A DNA stretch of 64,000 nucleotides from CALBPI01 sp038529355 (GCA_038529355.1 JBCBDU010000016.1:1-64000), one strand, 5' to 3'. Positions 52,548 to 61,390 are shown, counted from the stretch's first letter. A program made the numbers and translations. Notes: generated from the letters alone by a model not told the origin.

Positions 52548-53105
52548 ATGCGCACATTACTCATCTTGGCGATTTTGGTCGCAACGCCTGTGGGCGCTGC
52601 CGCACAGGATATTTACCGCTGGGTCGACGAAAATGGCATCGTCCATTATTCGGACCAGCCTCGCGAAGCCGACGCTGAGGCAGTCGAGATCGACGTGCCC
52701 CCGGGCATTTCCGATCCGACGCGCAATTATTTCGGGCCCAATGCCGGTACACAGGACGACGCCGAACCGGTCAGTCTTGGCGCGGCTCCGACGGTCGATA
52801 GCGCTGACTACTATCGCGGTGCGGAAATCCAATCTCCGCAGCCGCAACAAGTGCTATGGAATATCGTAACCCGGCTGCCGGTCGACGTAGTGGTCACGCC
52901 GGCGTTGAAAGCGTCCGACCGGGTGCAGTTTCTGCTGGACGGTCAGCCGATCGGCGAACCGATCGGGGGCACGAGCACGATCGTGCAACCGGTGTATCGC
53001 GGTCAGCATACGATCGCGGCGGCGATTGTCAGTCCGAACGGCGAGATCGTATTCCAGGGACCGGCAGTGGAGTTCTTCGTGCAACAGTCGTCCCGAGCCC
53101 GCTAG
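52548..53105 (+). CDS. DUF4124-domain exported protein
   Basis: The 185-residue protein has a signal peptide (LLILAILVATPVGAAAQ) followed directly by DIYRWVDENGIVHYSDQP, the DUF4124 domain signature. The second half (about residues 100-180) resembles a beta-sandwich with VVVTPALKASDRVQFLLDGQ and IGGTSTIVQPVYRGQHTI, perhaps Ig-like. The function is unknown; such genes often lie between glnA and glnL in Gammaproteobacteria, but I know no role in nitrogen control. The start is an ATG. Confidence 0.88.
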   Translation: MRTLLILAILVATPVGAAAQDIYRWVDENGIVHYSDQPREADAEAVEIDVPPGISDPTRNYFGPNAGTQDDAEPVSLGAAPTVDSADYYRGAEIQSPQPQQVLWNIVTRLPVDVVVTPALKASDRVQFLLDGQPIGEPIGGTSTIVQPVYRGQHTIAAAIVSPNGEIVFQGPAVEFFVQQSSRAR

Positions 53106-53131
53106 GCACCACAGCGCCGGGGCGCAGTGCC

Positions 53132-54184
53132 ATTTTTGAACATCTCGCCACCAGTGTCGTTCTAGTCGATGCCCAGCATCACGTCATCGATCTCAACCCG
53201 GCCGCAGAGAATCTGCTGCATGTCAGTCGCGCCAACGTTGCGGGTAAACCGCTAAGCCGCTACTTCGACGATCCCGCGGGCATACGCGATTTGCTGCAAC
53301 GCTGCCAGAGCAGCCAACAGACCTACGCGCGCGAATTGTTGTTGCGCTCCAGTAGCGATGGGCTCACTAACCTGTTTATTGACTGCCGCATTGCGCCTTA
53401 CACGGGCGCCCAAGCCGGCGCACTGCTGGTCGAGTTCAACGACATTACGTCACGCCTGCGTATCAACCGCGACAACGAGCTGATGTCCCAACACGGCGTC
53501 GGACGGTTGATCACGCGGCAGCTCGCTCACGAAATCAAGAATCCGTTGGGCGGCTTGCGCGGTGCGGCGCAGTTGCTGCAACGTCAGATCGAAGCTCAGG
53601 ATCTGAAAGATTACACCGACATCATCATCGGCGAAGTCGATCGACTGGCAAGTCTCGTCGACGCTTTGCTCGGACCTGGTGGTCAGTCAACGAAAACCGA
53701 CGTCAACATTCACGATGTCCTCGAGCATGTGGCGCGGATCGTATCCGCTGACTTTGGTGCGCGCGTCAGCTGGCAGCGCGACTACGATCCGAGTCTGCCG
53801 CTGTTGCGTTTGGATCGTGATCAAATGATTCAGGCTGTGCTTAACATCGTACGCAATGCGGTGTTCGCGGCGACCGCAGAGAAGTCGCACGGCACGATCA
53901 CATTGCGCACCCGTGCGATCACTAATGAGACGATTGGCAACCTGCGCCATCGCGTGATTGCCAGCATCGAAATACAGGACGACGGCCCCGGCATCGCGCC
54001 GGAGCTTCGCGATTCCATTTTTTATCCACTGGTCACCGGGCGCGCGGATGGCACCGGTATCGGCCTGCCATTGTCCCAGGAGCTGATTAATCGCCATGAT
54101 GGACTTATCGAATTCACCAGCGAACCCGGTAGAACCGTTTTTCAAATCCGACTACCGATCGACGACGATGACGCCGCAGATTAA
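53132..54184 (+). CDS. glnL: Nitrogen regulation sensor histidine kinase NtrB (GlnL)
   Basis: GlnL phosphorylates or dephosphorylates NtrC (GlnG) under PII control. It has an N-terminal PAS domain (VVLVDAQHHVIDLNPAAENL), the H box with LAHEIKNPLGGLRGAAQLL, an N box NIVRNAVFAA and ATP-binding DDGPGIAPEL and GTGIGLPLSQELI. There is no ATG, GTG or TTG in the frame near the PAS domain; the only normal one, the ATG at 52856, would overlap the DUF4124 gene by 250 bases in another frame with no recognisable sequence. I place the start at the ATT at 53132, which gives 350 residues (E. coli 349). The true start is uncertain. It overlaps glnG by 17 bases. Confidence 0.88.
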   Translation: MFEHLATSVVLVDAQHHVIDLNPAAENLLHVSRANVAGKPLSRYFDDPAGIRDLLQRCQSSQQTYARELLLRSSSDGLTNLFIDCRIAPYTGAQAGALLVEFNDITSRLRINRDNELMSQHGVGRLITRQLAHEIKNPLGGLRGAAQLLQRQIEAQDLKDYTDIIIGEVDRLASLVDALLGPGGQSTKTDVNIHDVLEHVARIVSADFGARVSWQRDYDPSLPLLRLDRDQMIQAVLNIVRNAVFAATAEKSHGTITLRTRAITNETIGNLRHRVIASIEIQDDGPGIAPELRDSIFYPLVTGRADGTGIGLPLSQELINRHDGLIEFTSEPGRTVFQIRLPIDDDDAAD

Positions 54185-55574
54185 CGCCTGGCTCGTTGAT
54201 GACGAGCAATCCGTTCGTTGGGTGTTAGAAAAAGCGCTGACCCAGGCCAACATCAACGCGCGCAGCTTTGCATCTGCCAGCGACTGTCTGGCTGCCCTGG
54301 AAAAGGCCACGCCGGATGTGCTGATCACCGACATTCGCATGCCCGGTATGGATGGTTTAGATCTGATGAGCGCCGTTCATACCCAGTTGCCGGACTTGCC
54401 GGTGATTGTAATAACCGCGCATTCGGATCTCGACAGCGCGGTGTCCGCGTATCAGGGCGGTGCATTCGAGTATTTGCCGAAGCCTTTCGACATTGACGAT
54501 GCCGTCACGCTGGTACAACGCGCCTACGCCGAAGCGCATCAGGAGCCAGCTGCCGCGCAAGCGGGTGATGACGCTGTGCTACCCGAGTTGATCGGTCAGG
54601 CGCCGGCGATGCAGGAAGTGTTTCGCGCCATCGGGCGCTTGTCGCGCTCGAGCATGACCGTACTGGTCACTGGCGAATCGGGTACCGGCAAGGAACTGGT
54701 CGCGCGTGCGTTGCACCGTAACAGTCCACGTGCACATGCACCGTTCATCGCATTAAATACATCGGCGATTGCAGCCGAGCTGCTCGAGTCGGAACTGTTC
54801 GGTCACGAGAAAGGCGCGTTTACCGGGGCTGATGCGCGCCGTGTCGGGCGCTTTGAGCAGGCCGACAAAGGCACGCTGTTTCTCGACGAGATCGGCGACA
54901 TGTCGGCCGCGTTGCAAACGCGCTTGCTGCGCGTATTGGCCGAAGGCGAGTTTTATCGCGTCGGTGGCCAGGTGCCGATCAAGGTCGACGTGCGTGTCAT
55001 TGCCGCGACGCATCAGAATCTGGCACAGGCAGTCGAAGAAGGACGCTTTCGTGAAGATCTGTTCCATCGCCTGAACGTCATTCGCATCGAGTCGCCACCG
55101 TTGCGCGAGCGGCGCGACGACGTGCCACTGTTGATCAATCACTACTTGCGACGCGCGGCTGATGAATTGGGCGTCGATGCGAAAGCGCTCGATGACGACG
55201 CGGCGTCGGCGTTGTATGCGTTCGACTGGCCAGGCAACGTGCGGCAGCTCGTCAACGCCTGTCGTCGTCTGACCGTAACCGCGCCCGGCACCGTCATCGG
55301 CATTGACGACATTCCGGCGGAGTTTGGCGGCACGACCGGATCATCAGCGACGACGCAGAACTGGACCATTCCGCTCTCCGCGTGGGCTGCTGGCCAGCTG
55401 GGCAGCGATGGTGCACCGCCGTTGTTGACCGAAGCGTTGCCGGCCTTCGAACGTACGCTGATTACCGCGGCGTTGCAGCAAGCCGCCGGCCAGCGTGGCG
55501 AGGCGGCGAAGCTGCTCGGCTGGGGCCGCAACACGCTGACCCGCAAAATCGCGCAGCTGAAGCTCGATCTGTAA
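54168..55574 (+). CDS. glnG: Nitrogen regulation response regulator NtrC (GlnG)
   Basis: GlnG activates sigma54 promoters, such as that of glnA, when nitrogen is scarce. The 468-residue protein (E. coli 469) has a receiver domain with phosphorylated Asp55 in LITDIRMPG. The AAA+ sigma54-interaction domain has GESGTGKELVARALH and GAFTGADARRVGRFEQADKG. The Fis-type HTH has GEAAKLLGWGRNTLTRKIAQ. I use the ATG at 54168, which overlaps the glnL end by 17 bases, indicating coupled translation. Confidence 0.97.
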   Translation: MTPQINAWLVDDEQSVRWVLEKALTQANINARSFASASDCLAALEKATPDVLITDIRMPGMDGLDLMSAVHTQLPDLPVIVITAHSDLDSAVSAYQGGAFEYLPKPFDIDDAVTLVQRAYAEAHQEPAAAQAGDDAVLPELIGQAPAMQEVFRAIGRLSRSSMTVLVTGESGTGKELVARALHRNSPRAHAPFIALNTSAIAAELLESELFGHEKGAFTGADARRVGRFEQADKGTLFLDEIGDMSAALQTRLLRVLAEGEFYRVGGQVPIKVDVRVIAATHQNLAQAVEEGRFREDLFHRLNVIRIESPPLRERRDDVPLLINHYLRRAADELGVDAKALDDDAASALYAFDWPGNVRQLVNACRRLTVTAPGTVIGIDDIPAEFGGTTGSSATTQNWTIPLSAWAAGQLGSDGAPPLLTEALPAFERTLITAALQQAAGQRGEAAKLLGWGRNTLTRKIAQLKLDL

Positions 55575-55585
55575 TATTGCGGCGG

Positions 55586-55615
55586 TAGTGCCGGTCAGCT
55601 AGTCAAGGTGGCACT
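55586..55615. repeat. 7-bp inverted repeat between glnG and peroxiredoxin gene
   Basis: TAGTGCC (55586-55592) and GGCACTA (55609-55615) are perfect inverted copies 16 bases apart. It lies just after the glnG stop and could form a weak terminator hairpin or an operator; there is no T-tract. Confidence 0.4.
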
Positions 55616-55656
55616 ATACGTTGCCGCAACTTCACAGTTTTCCGGAGAAACACCCT

Positions 55657-56277
55657 ATGACACGTTCACTGCTTTCCCTTTTTGCCGGTTTGCTGCTGAT
55701 CAGCAGCGCAGCATTTGCCGACGCGGTGCCAAATCGCGCCGAAGATGTCTCGCCCCTTCCGGTCGGCGCTGAGGCTCCTGCCTTTGAGGCGCGCACGGCG
55801 ACCGGTGAGCCCTATCGCTTTGATGCTGCGGCTAACGACGCCAAGACCTTGGTCATTTTCTATCGCGGCGGCTGGTGTCCATACTGCAATCGTCATTTGC
55901 AGGCGCTGCAAAACGTCGTGCCGAAGTTGACTGAGGCGGGCGTAGATGTGTTGTTCCTGTCGGCCGATCGACCGGAGAAATTGGCCGAGAGCCTGAGTGA
56001 GGGTGAGCTCGACTACACGTTGTTGTCTGACGCTTCGATGGCGGCATCGCGCGCGTTCGGCGTTGCGTTTCGCGTCGACGATGACACGTTCGAGAAATAC
56101 AAAGGTTACGGTATCGATCTGGAAGCGGCGTCCGGCTATGACCACCATCAGTTGCCGGTGCCCGCGGTTTACCTGATTGGCACTGACGGCAAAGTTGAAT
56201 TCATGCACAGCAATGCGGACTACAAAGTGCGTTTGTCGGGTGCGGATATTCTGTCGGCGGCCGGCGTTACCGGCTAA
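55657..56277 (+). CDS. Exported peroxiredoxin-like protein (AhpC/TSA family)
   Basis: The 206-residue protein has a signal peptide (LLSLFAGLLLISSAAFA) and a thioredoxin-fold AhpC/TSA domain. GGWCPYCNRHLQAL holds a CxxC pair in place of the single peroxidatic Cys motif, as in PRX-like2/redoxin proteins. LSADRPEKLAESL and LPVPAVYLIGTDGKVEF fit the fold. It probably reduces peroxides or protein thiols in the periplasm. The ATG at 55657 has GGAG nine bases upstream. Confidence 0.85.
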   Translation: MTRSLLSLFAGLLLISSAAFADAVPNRAEDVSPLPVGAEAPAFEARTATGEPYRFDAAANDAKTLVIFYRGGWCPYCNRHLQALQNVVPKLTEAGVDVLFLSADRPEKLAESLSEGELDYTLLSDASMAASRAFGVAFRVDDDTFEKYKGYGIDLEAASGYDHHQLPVPAVYLIGTDGKVEFMHSNADYKVRLSGADILSAAGVTG

Positions 56278-56298
56278 ACCGGTGAACGCCTGGACGGG

Positions 56299-57267
56299 TC
56301 AGGTCGGCAGCGACAGACTGCCGACCAGTTCTTTAACGCTCTGCAGGTTGTGTCGCGCCAGATAGTCAGCGATACCGTCGTTGATCCGCGCACATAGTAA
56401 CGGATCGTAAAACAACGCCGTGCCGATGCCGACGGTCGTTGCCCCTGCGATGATGAACTCGAGCGCATCTTCCACCGTATGGATGCCGCCTTGCCCGATG
56501 ATCGGTATGTCGTGCTGCTTCGCCACGTCATACACCTGATGTACTTTCAATAACGCGATCGGTTTGATGGCCGGGCCCGACAAGCCGCCCTGCACGTTCG
56601 CGATAATCGGCTCGCGCGCTTCGACATCAATGGCCATGCCCATCACCGTGTTGATGACGGCCAGCGCATCACTGCCCGCTTCGATGCAGCGACGTGCGCT
56701 TTCGCGAATGTCGGTCTGGTTCGGCGACAGTTTAGTGATGATTGGTTTGTCGGTCTGTTTGCGACAGGCCTCGACAACGCGCGCTGACATATCGGGATCG
56801 TTGCCAAAGGCGACGCCACCTTCCTTGATATTCGGGCAGGAAATGTTGATCTCGATCGCATCGATGTTGGACTGATCAAAGCGCGCAGTGGTTTTGGCGT
56901 AGTCTTCAACCGTCGAGCCGCACACATTGGCGAAGAACCGCGTTTCGTTGAAATCCAGTGACGGCAGGATGTCATCGACCACGACATCGACGCCGGGATT
57001 CTGCAGTCCGATCGCGTTGAGCATGCCCATCGGGGTTTCGTAGATACGGTGCGGTGCGTTGCCCAAGCGTGGTTCGTACGTCGTGCCTTTCAGCACAATG
57101 CCACCGACGTGCGTGTTCTCGAAGCCCGCGATGCGCGTGTATTCCTCACCGAAGCCGACGCAACCGGACAGCAGTACGATCGGTGAGTCGAGTCGCAGCC
57201 CGCAAAAATCGACAGCGACACTGGCCGGTGGTGTGTGCGTCGGGATTGAGTCAGCGGATGCTTGCAT
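56299..57267 (-). CDS. Dihydroorotate dehydrogenase, class 1B-like (PyrDB)
   Basis: The enzyme oxidises dihydroorotate to orotate in pyrimidine synthesis. The 322-residue FMN protein has CGLRLDSPIVLLSGCVGFG, GGIVLKGTTYEPRLGN, PMGMLNAIGLQNPG and INISCPNIKEGG, where Cys144 is the class 1 catalytic base (class 2 uses Ser). GQGGIHTVEDALEF binds the FMN phosphate. Class 1B enzymes need the FeS/FAD subunit PyrK, but no such gene is adjacent. Most Gammaproteobacteria use class 2 PyrD. The start is an ATG. It could also act on a related dihydropyrimidine substrate. Confidence 0.85.
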   Translation of the reverse strand: MQASADSIPTHTPPASVAVDFCGLRLDSPIVLLSGCVGFGEEYTRIAGFENTHVGGIVLKGTTYEPRLGNAPHRIYETPMGMLNAIGLQNPGVDVVVDDILPSLDFNETRFFANVCGSTVEDYAKTTARFDQSNIDAIEINISCPNIKEGGVAFGNDPDMSARVVEACRKQTDKPIITKLSPNQTDIRESARRCIEAGSDALAVINTVMGMAIDVEAREPIIANVQGGLSGPAIKPIALLKVHQVYDVAKQHDIPIIGQGGIHTVEDALEFIIAGATTVGIGTALFYDPLLCARINDGIADYLARHNLQSVKELVGSLSLPT

Positions 57268-57308
57268 GAGCGTTGCCTGTCGCGGCTAACCGCCGCATTA
57301 TCACTAAT

Positions 57309-57770
57309 ATGTTTCGTGTCATTCTATTCGAGCCGGAGATTCCACCCAATACCGGCAATATCATTCGTTTGTGCGCCAACACCGGCTGCGAATTGCATCT
57401 TATACAACCGCTGGGATTTTCGCTCGACGAAAAACGTCTGCGACGCGCCGGGCTCGATTACGGTGAGTTCGCGACCGTCAACACGTGGCCTTCGCTTGAT
57501 GCGTGTCTGAACTCGATGGCGCAACCACGCGTCTTTGCGCTGTCGAGCAAGGTGGCAACGCCGTATACCGAGGCTGCGTTCGCGCCCGGCGATGTCTTGT
57601 TGTTCGGGCCTGAGACTCGCGGCTTGCCAGTCGATGTGTTGCAGCGCTGGCCCGATACGCAGCGCCTGACGATTCCGATGCAGCCGAACAGCCGCAGTCT
57701 GAACCTGTCCAACAGTGTTGCCGTGGTGGTTTACGAGGCCTGGCGCCAGCTTGGCTTCAGGACGTCGTGA
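57309..57770 (+). CDS. trmL: tRNA (cytidine(34)-2'-O)-methyltransferase TrmL
   Basis: TrmL methylates the wobble 2'-O of two tRNA-Leu species with SAM. The 153-residue SPOUT protein begins FRVILFEPEIPPNTGNIIRL, with IQPLGFSLDEKRLRRAGLDY, LFGPETRGLP and the knot IPMQPNSRSLNLSNSVAVVV. I use the ATG at 57309 rather than an upstream one. Length fits (E. coli 157). Its 3' end overlaps the convergent gpsA by 14 bases. Confidence 0.96.
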   Translation: MFRVILFEPEIPPNTGNIIRLCANTGCELHLIQPLGFSLDEKRLRRAGLDYGEFATVNTWPSLDACLNSMAQPRVFALSSKVATPYTEAAFAPGDVLLFGPETRGLPVDVLQRWPDTQRLTIPMQPNSRSLNLSNSVAVVVYEAWRQLGFRTS

Positions 57771-58767
57771 ATTCTGCGCCCGGCGCCCGGTTCATCAACG
57801 CGCGCACGGCCTGCATCGGTTCCATGCCGTCGTAAATGATGCGGTAGATCTGCTCGGTAATCGGCATTTCGATATTCGCAGCTTGCGCCGCTTCATAAAC
57901 GGCGCGCGCCGCCAGCACACCTTCAACGACCTGCTGGATTTCTGCTTCGGCCTCTTTGACCGTCAAACCGCGCGCCAATGCCAAACCCATGCGGCGGTTG
58001 CGTGATTGATCATCGGTGCAGGTCAGAACGAGATCGCCCATGCCGGCGAGCCCCATGAACGTCTCGGCACGGGCGCCGCGCGCCAGACCGAAGCGCGACA
58101 TTTCCGACAGGCCGCGCGTGATGAAGGCAACACGCGTGTTGCTGCCAAACCCCAGACCGTCCGATAGACCCGCGCCGATCGCCATGACGTTCTTGATCGC
58201 ACCGCCGACCTCAACGCCAACGACGTCGTCGCTGGTGTAGGCGCGGAAATGCTCATCCGATACGCGGGCGGCGATTTCGGCGGCAAAGTCCTTATCGCTG
58301 GACGCGACCGTCAGCGCCGTCGGCAGACCGCGCGCAAGCTCTTTGGCAAAGGTTGGCCCGGACAACACCGCACAACGGTAGGTGTCACCGAGCACCTCGG
58401 CGACCACTTCGTGCGGCAAACGCCCGGACGACAATTCGAGCCCTTTGGTTGCCCATGAGATGCCCGGCGCTCCCTGGAGCACATCACGCAGCGCCGTCAG
58501 GCAATCGCGCAGCGCATGGCTCGGTACGCTGACTAACACCTCAACGGCACCGTCAACGGCCTCGGCCATGGAGGACGCGATGCTCAAGCCATCGGGGAAC
58601 GGACCTTCGGGCAAATAGCGCTCGTTGCAGCGCGCAGCAGACATTGCCTCGAGCTGCGCCGTATCACGACCCCACAATCGCACCTGCGAACCGGCGCGCG
58701 CGTACTGGATCGCAAGGGCCGTGCCCCACGAGCCTGCACCAAGAACAGCGACCGGTGTTTTACTCAT
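57757..58767 (-). CDS. gpsA: Glycerol-3-phosphate dehydrogenase [NAD(P)+]
   Basis: GpsA reduces dihydroxyacetone phosphate to glycerol-3-phosphate, the backbone of phospholipids. The 336-residue protein has VLGAGSWGTALAIQYAR (NAD(P) binding), SWATKGLE, GPTFAKELARGLPTALTVA, VEVGGAIKNVMAIGAGLSDG with the catalytic Lys and LAGMGDLVLTCTDDQSRNR. The start is an ATG, two bases after the secB stop. The order gpsA-secB-grxC-yibN is the same as in E. coli. Confidence 0.97.
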   Translation of the reverse strand: MSKTPVAVLGAGSWGTALAIQYARAGSQVRLWGRDTAQLEAMSAARCNERYLPEGPFPDGLSIASSMAEAVDGAVEVLVSVPSHALRDCLTALRDVLQGAPGISWATKGLELSSGRLPHEVVAEVLGDTYRCAVLSGPTFAKELARGLPTALTVASSDKDFAAEIAARVSDEHFRAYTSDDVVGVEVGGAIKNVMAIGAGLSDGLGFGSNTRVAFITRGLSEMSRFGLARGARAETFMGLAGMGDLVLTCTDDQSRNRRMGLALARGLTVKEAEAEIQQVVEGVLAARAVYEAAQAANIEMPITEQIYRIIYDGMEPMQAVRALMNRAPGAEFTTS

Positions 58768-58769
58768 CG

Positions 58770-59261
58770 TTAGTGCGTGTTGTTTGCGGCAGCGGCTTGT
58801 TGCTTGGCTGCCTCTTGCTGCGAGCGTCGGAACAACGCATCGAAATCGATTGGCTGCAGCAACAAATCAGGGAAACCGCCGCGCTGCACCGAGCTGGAAA
58901 TCACTTCACGCGCATACGGAAACAGTGTCGCCGGACAGAACGAGCCGAGAATCGTGGCGAGCTCGACCTGATCGTAACCGCGAATAACAAACAGACCAGC
59001 CTGTTGCAGTTCAACAAGAAAAGCCGTTTCGTCATCCTGCTTTGCATCGAGCGTGATGGTCAGCACCATTTCATACAGATCGTCGTCGACCTTGCTGTTG
59101 CTGGTACGCAGGTTCATATTCGTATTCGGGCGAAAATCGGGCTTGCTGAACACGGCCGGTGAGCCGGGTGATTCAAACGAAAAATCCTTGATGTAAACCT
59201 TGCGCAGACCTACTTCGCGTTGCGTTGCTTCTTCGCCCGCCGCCGCAGTTTCTTCACTCAT
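58770..59261 (-). CDS. secB: Protein-export chaperone SecB
   Basis: SecB holds unfolded preproteins and hands them to SecA. The 163-residue acidic protein has LRKVYIKDFSFESPGSPAVF, NLRTSNSKVDDDLYEMVLTI and the LGSFCPATLFPYAREVISS helix with the GGFPDLLLQPIDFDALF end that is typical of SecB. A Gln/Ala-rich tail follows. I use the ATG at 59261. It lies between grxC and gpsA. Confidence 0.96.
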   Translation of the reverse strand: MSEETAAAGEEATQREVGLRKVYIKDFSFESPGSPAVFSKPDFRPNTNMNLRTSNSKVDDDLYEMVLTITLDAKQDDETAFLVELQQAGLFVIRGYDQVELATILGSFCPATLFPYAREVISSSVQRGGFPDLLLQPIDFDALFRRSQQEAAKQQAAAANNTH

Positions 59262-59286
59262 TCTTATTCTCTCTCTAATCGTTGCG

Positions 59287-59547
59287 CTAGCTCGCCGCGA
59301 GTAACGCGTCGAGTTCGCCGCGCTTATCCAGCGCATTCATGTCATCAAAACCGCCGACGTGTTGGTCGCCGATAAAAATTTGCGGCACAGTGCGCGCGCC
59401 ATTGCTGCGCGTCAGCATCTCTTCGCGCTTCGCGGTGTCGCTGCCGACATCAAATTCGGTATACGCAACCGATTTCTTGTCCAGCAGCGCTTTCGCGGCG
59501 TGGCAGTACGGGCAGTAGCCTTTGGTGTACAGCGTGACAGTGCTCAT
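59287..59547 (-). CDS. grxC: Glutaredoxin 3
   Basis: GrxC reduces disulfides and mixed disulfides with glutathione. The 86-residue protein has VTLYTKGYCPYCHAAKALLD with the CPYC active site, TVPQIFIGDQHVGGFDDMNA and a family-standard length. The ATG at 59547 overlaps the yibN-like stop codon (ATGA). It is followed by secB after 25 bases. Confidence 0.96.
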   Translation of the reverse strand: MSTVTLYTKGYCPYCHAAKALLDKKSVAYTEFDVGSDTAKREEMLTRSNGARTVPQIFIGDQHVGGFDDMNALDKRGELDALLAAS

Positions 59548-60020
59548 GAGTTTTTGCCTTTGTCCTTTTTCTTGCCCTTGCCTTTGAACCGGCTCTTGCG
59601 CGCGGTGACCAGCGGCAGTTTGTCCTGCTGCCAGGCCATGACGCCGCCGCGCAACGCATACACGTCGCCGTAGCCTTTTTTGCGCAGCTCGCTGACAACT
59701 TTGCTGCACTGCATGCCGCGCTCGCACGCAATGATGATCTTTTTGCCCTGCAGATCACTGAGCCGGTCGCCGTTGCTGGCCAGCGAATCGGCCGTGACAT
59801 TGCGTGCACCGGCGATGTGGCCGGCGGCGAAGGCTTCGGGCGAGCGGATATCAATGACGGTCGCATCATCGTTAATCAGGTTGATCGCGCTGGCGGTATC
59901 GAGGTCGGTCTTGCCGGTGGTGGCTAACCGCCATTCGGTGGCAATCACCAGAAAGAGGCTGGTCACCAGCCCACCGGTCAGCAGCAGGTTGTTGTTGGTG
60001 AATTCGATCAGTTGTTCCAT
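59544..60020 (-). CDS. yibN: Membrane-anchored rhodanese-like protein (YibN family)
   Basis: The 158-residue protein has one N-terminal membrane helix (LLLTGGLVTSLFLVIATEW) and a rhodanese domain: AINLINDDATVIDIRS, GHIAGARNV and the loop ACERGMQCSKV with catalytic Cys99. It ends in a Lys/Gly-rich basic tail. It may carry sulfur as persulfide; its place before grxC-secB-gpsA matches E. coli yibN. The ATG at 60020 precedes the membrane segment. Confidence 0.9.
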   Translation of the reverse strand: MEQLIEFTNNNLLLTGGLVTSLFLVIATEWRLATTGKTDLDTASAINLINDDATVIDIRSPEAFAAGHIAGARNVTADSLASNGDRLSDLQGKKIIIACERGMQCSKVVSELRKKGYGDVYALRGGVMAWQQDKLPLVTARKSRFKGKGKKKDKGKNS

Positions 60021-60241
60021 CGGCGCAGTTCCGCAGTCGCAGGGCGCGGCCCGAAATGCCGGGCAGCGTAATGATTGGCCGGGAAGTATAGCAATAAGGG
60101 CTGCGCCTTTCCGGTGCAACGGGGCTGGTGCCCGCGCCTGTGACAGGTACCCCATAGCTGGGTCGGGAATCTGTGAAGCGGTTCATCTACGGTTCAGCGC
60201 GCTCGGCGTATGGTGACCACAACAACATTGGGAATCTGACG

Positions 60242-60868
60242 ATGAATACACTCAAATTACTAATAACGATGGCGGCTCTGGCCGTGCTGTCCGGTTGCGC
60301 GACGATGAGTGAAGACGAGTGTCTTATGTCAGATTGGCGCACGGTGGGTTACGAGGATGGCCTGGTGGGTAAATCGCCGGCTGTGATCGGCAACTACCGC
60401 AAGGCCTGCGCCAAAGCAGGCGTTGTTCCCGATCTTGAGCTGTACCGCGAAGGTCATGAGGAAGGTCTGCAGACGTATTGCCACCCGCAAAACGGCTATC
60501 GCTTGGGTGAAAACGGCGGACGCTATAACGGCGTGTGCGCGAACAACAACGAATCGCAGTTTGTTGCCGCCTATGAAGAGGGTCGCACGTTGTACACGCT
60601 GCGCAGCGACGTTAATTCGCTCGCTGCCGAGTTGGCGAGATCGCGCGATGAGGTGCTGGAGATCGACCAACAGATCGAGCGTGAAACGCTGCGCATGATT
60701 GGCTCAGGTCTGACCGCCGAGGAACGCCTGGCGATCCTATCGGACACTAAGGCACTGGCTGCGCGCAAGAGCACGCTGCAGGACGACATCGAGTATCTAG
60801 TGGTCGAGCTCGAAGCCAGCCGCGACCGGTTGGATGCGTTTGAGCAGGTGCAACTGGCGTCATACTAG
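60242..60868 (+). CDS. DUF2799-type lipoprotein
   Basis: The 208-residue protein has a lipobox LSGC at residue 19 after a hydrophobic segment, so it is a lipoprotein; Ala after the Cys favours the outer membrane. MSEDECLMSDWRTVGYEDGL, YREGHEEGLQTYC and GYRLGENGGRYNGVCANN match the DUF2799 family of repeated GxxxG motifs. A C-terminal coiled coil (about residues 125-205) follows. Function is unknown. I use the ATG at 60242. Confidence 0.85.
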   Translation: MNTLKLLITMAALAVLSGCATMSEDECLMSDWRTVGYEDGLVGKSPAVIGNYRKACAKAGVVPDLELYREGHEEGLQTYCHPQNGYRLGENGGRYNGVCANNNESQFVAAYEEGRTLYTLRSDVNSLAAELARSRDEVLEIDQQIERETLRMIGSGLTAEERLAILSDTKALAARKSTLQDDIEYLVVELEASRDRLDAFEQVQLASY

Positions 60869-60964
60869 TGCAAATTGTCGCAGCGTCGCCACCGTTGCGA
60901 CGCAAAGACGCTAGCTGCGCTAGCCAATCTTCCGTAGTGAGGCGCTGGACACCGAAGACGTGAT

Positions 60965-61390
60965 CTAGTCCGGCAACTCATAGTCATTGCGTAACGCAAT
61001 GTCATCGGTGAAGTACTGCACGAACTCCCAGTCGTTGCCATCGGCATCGCAGAAATAGACGCGCTTGCGGTGCGGGTGATTGTTTGGGTACGTGGAATCC
61101 CTGAAGCCGGCAGCCGTCAATCGTGCACGCAACGCATCGACGTCGTCGACCTCGTAGCCAAGATGGTTAACGCCAGGCATGCCATCATACGGGTGTTTGC
61201 CCGGTGCGTCGGACGCCTTCGTTTCGGTGAGCGCAATGTAGGTGTCTTGTGTGCCGATGTGCATCCGTCGCATGCCATCCAACGTACTCTGATGGCGAAT
61301 CTCAAAGTCGGGAAAAGCAGTCCTCAAAAAGCGTACGGCGTCCTCGAAGTGGCGTACGTGCAAATTGGCATGTTCCATACGAGTCGTCAT
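60965..61390 (-). CDS. VOC (glyoxalase/bleomycin resistance) family protein
   Basis: The 141-residue protein has two beta-alpha-beta-beta-beta units of the vicinal oxygen chelate fold: MEHANLHVRHFEDAVRFLRT and VNHLGYEVDDVDALRARLTA. The terminal CDADGNDWEFVQYFTDD gives the metal-binding Glu, and His residues at VNH and AxxHANLH fit a 2-His/Glu metal site. The substrate is unknown; detoxification of an electrophile is possible. The ATG at 61390 has AAGGAG upstream. It is divergent from the XRE/cupin regulator. Confidence 0.85.
   Translation of the reverse strand: MTTRMEHANLHVRHFEDAVRFLRTAFPDFEIRHQSTLDGMRRMHIGTQDTYIALTETKASDAPGKHPYDGMPGVNHLGYEVDDVDALRARLTAAGFRDSTYPNNHPHRKRVYFCDADGNDWEFVQYFTDDIALRNDYELPD

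Noticed and set aside
52856..53131. N-terminal extension of glnL from the ATG at 52856
   Set aside because: It overlaps the DUF4124 gene in another frame, is Arg/Gly/Ser-rich without fold pattern, and would make GlnL about 90 residues too long.
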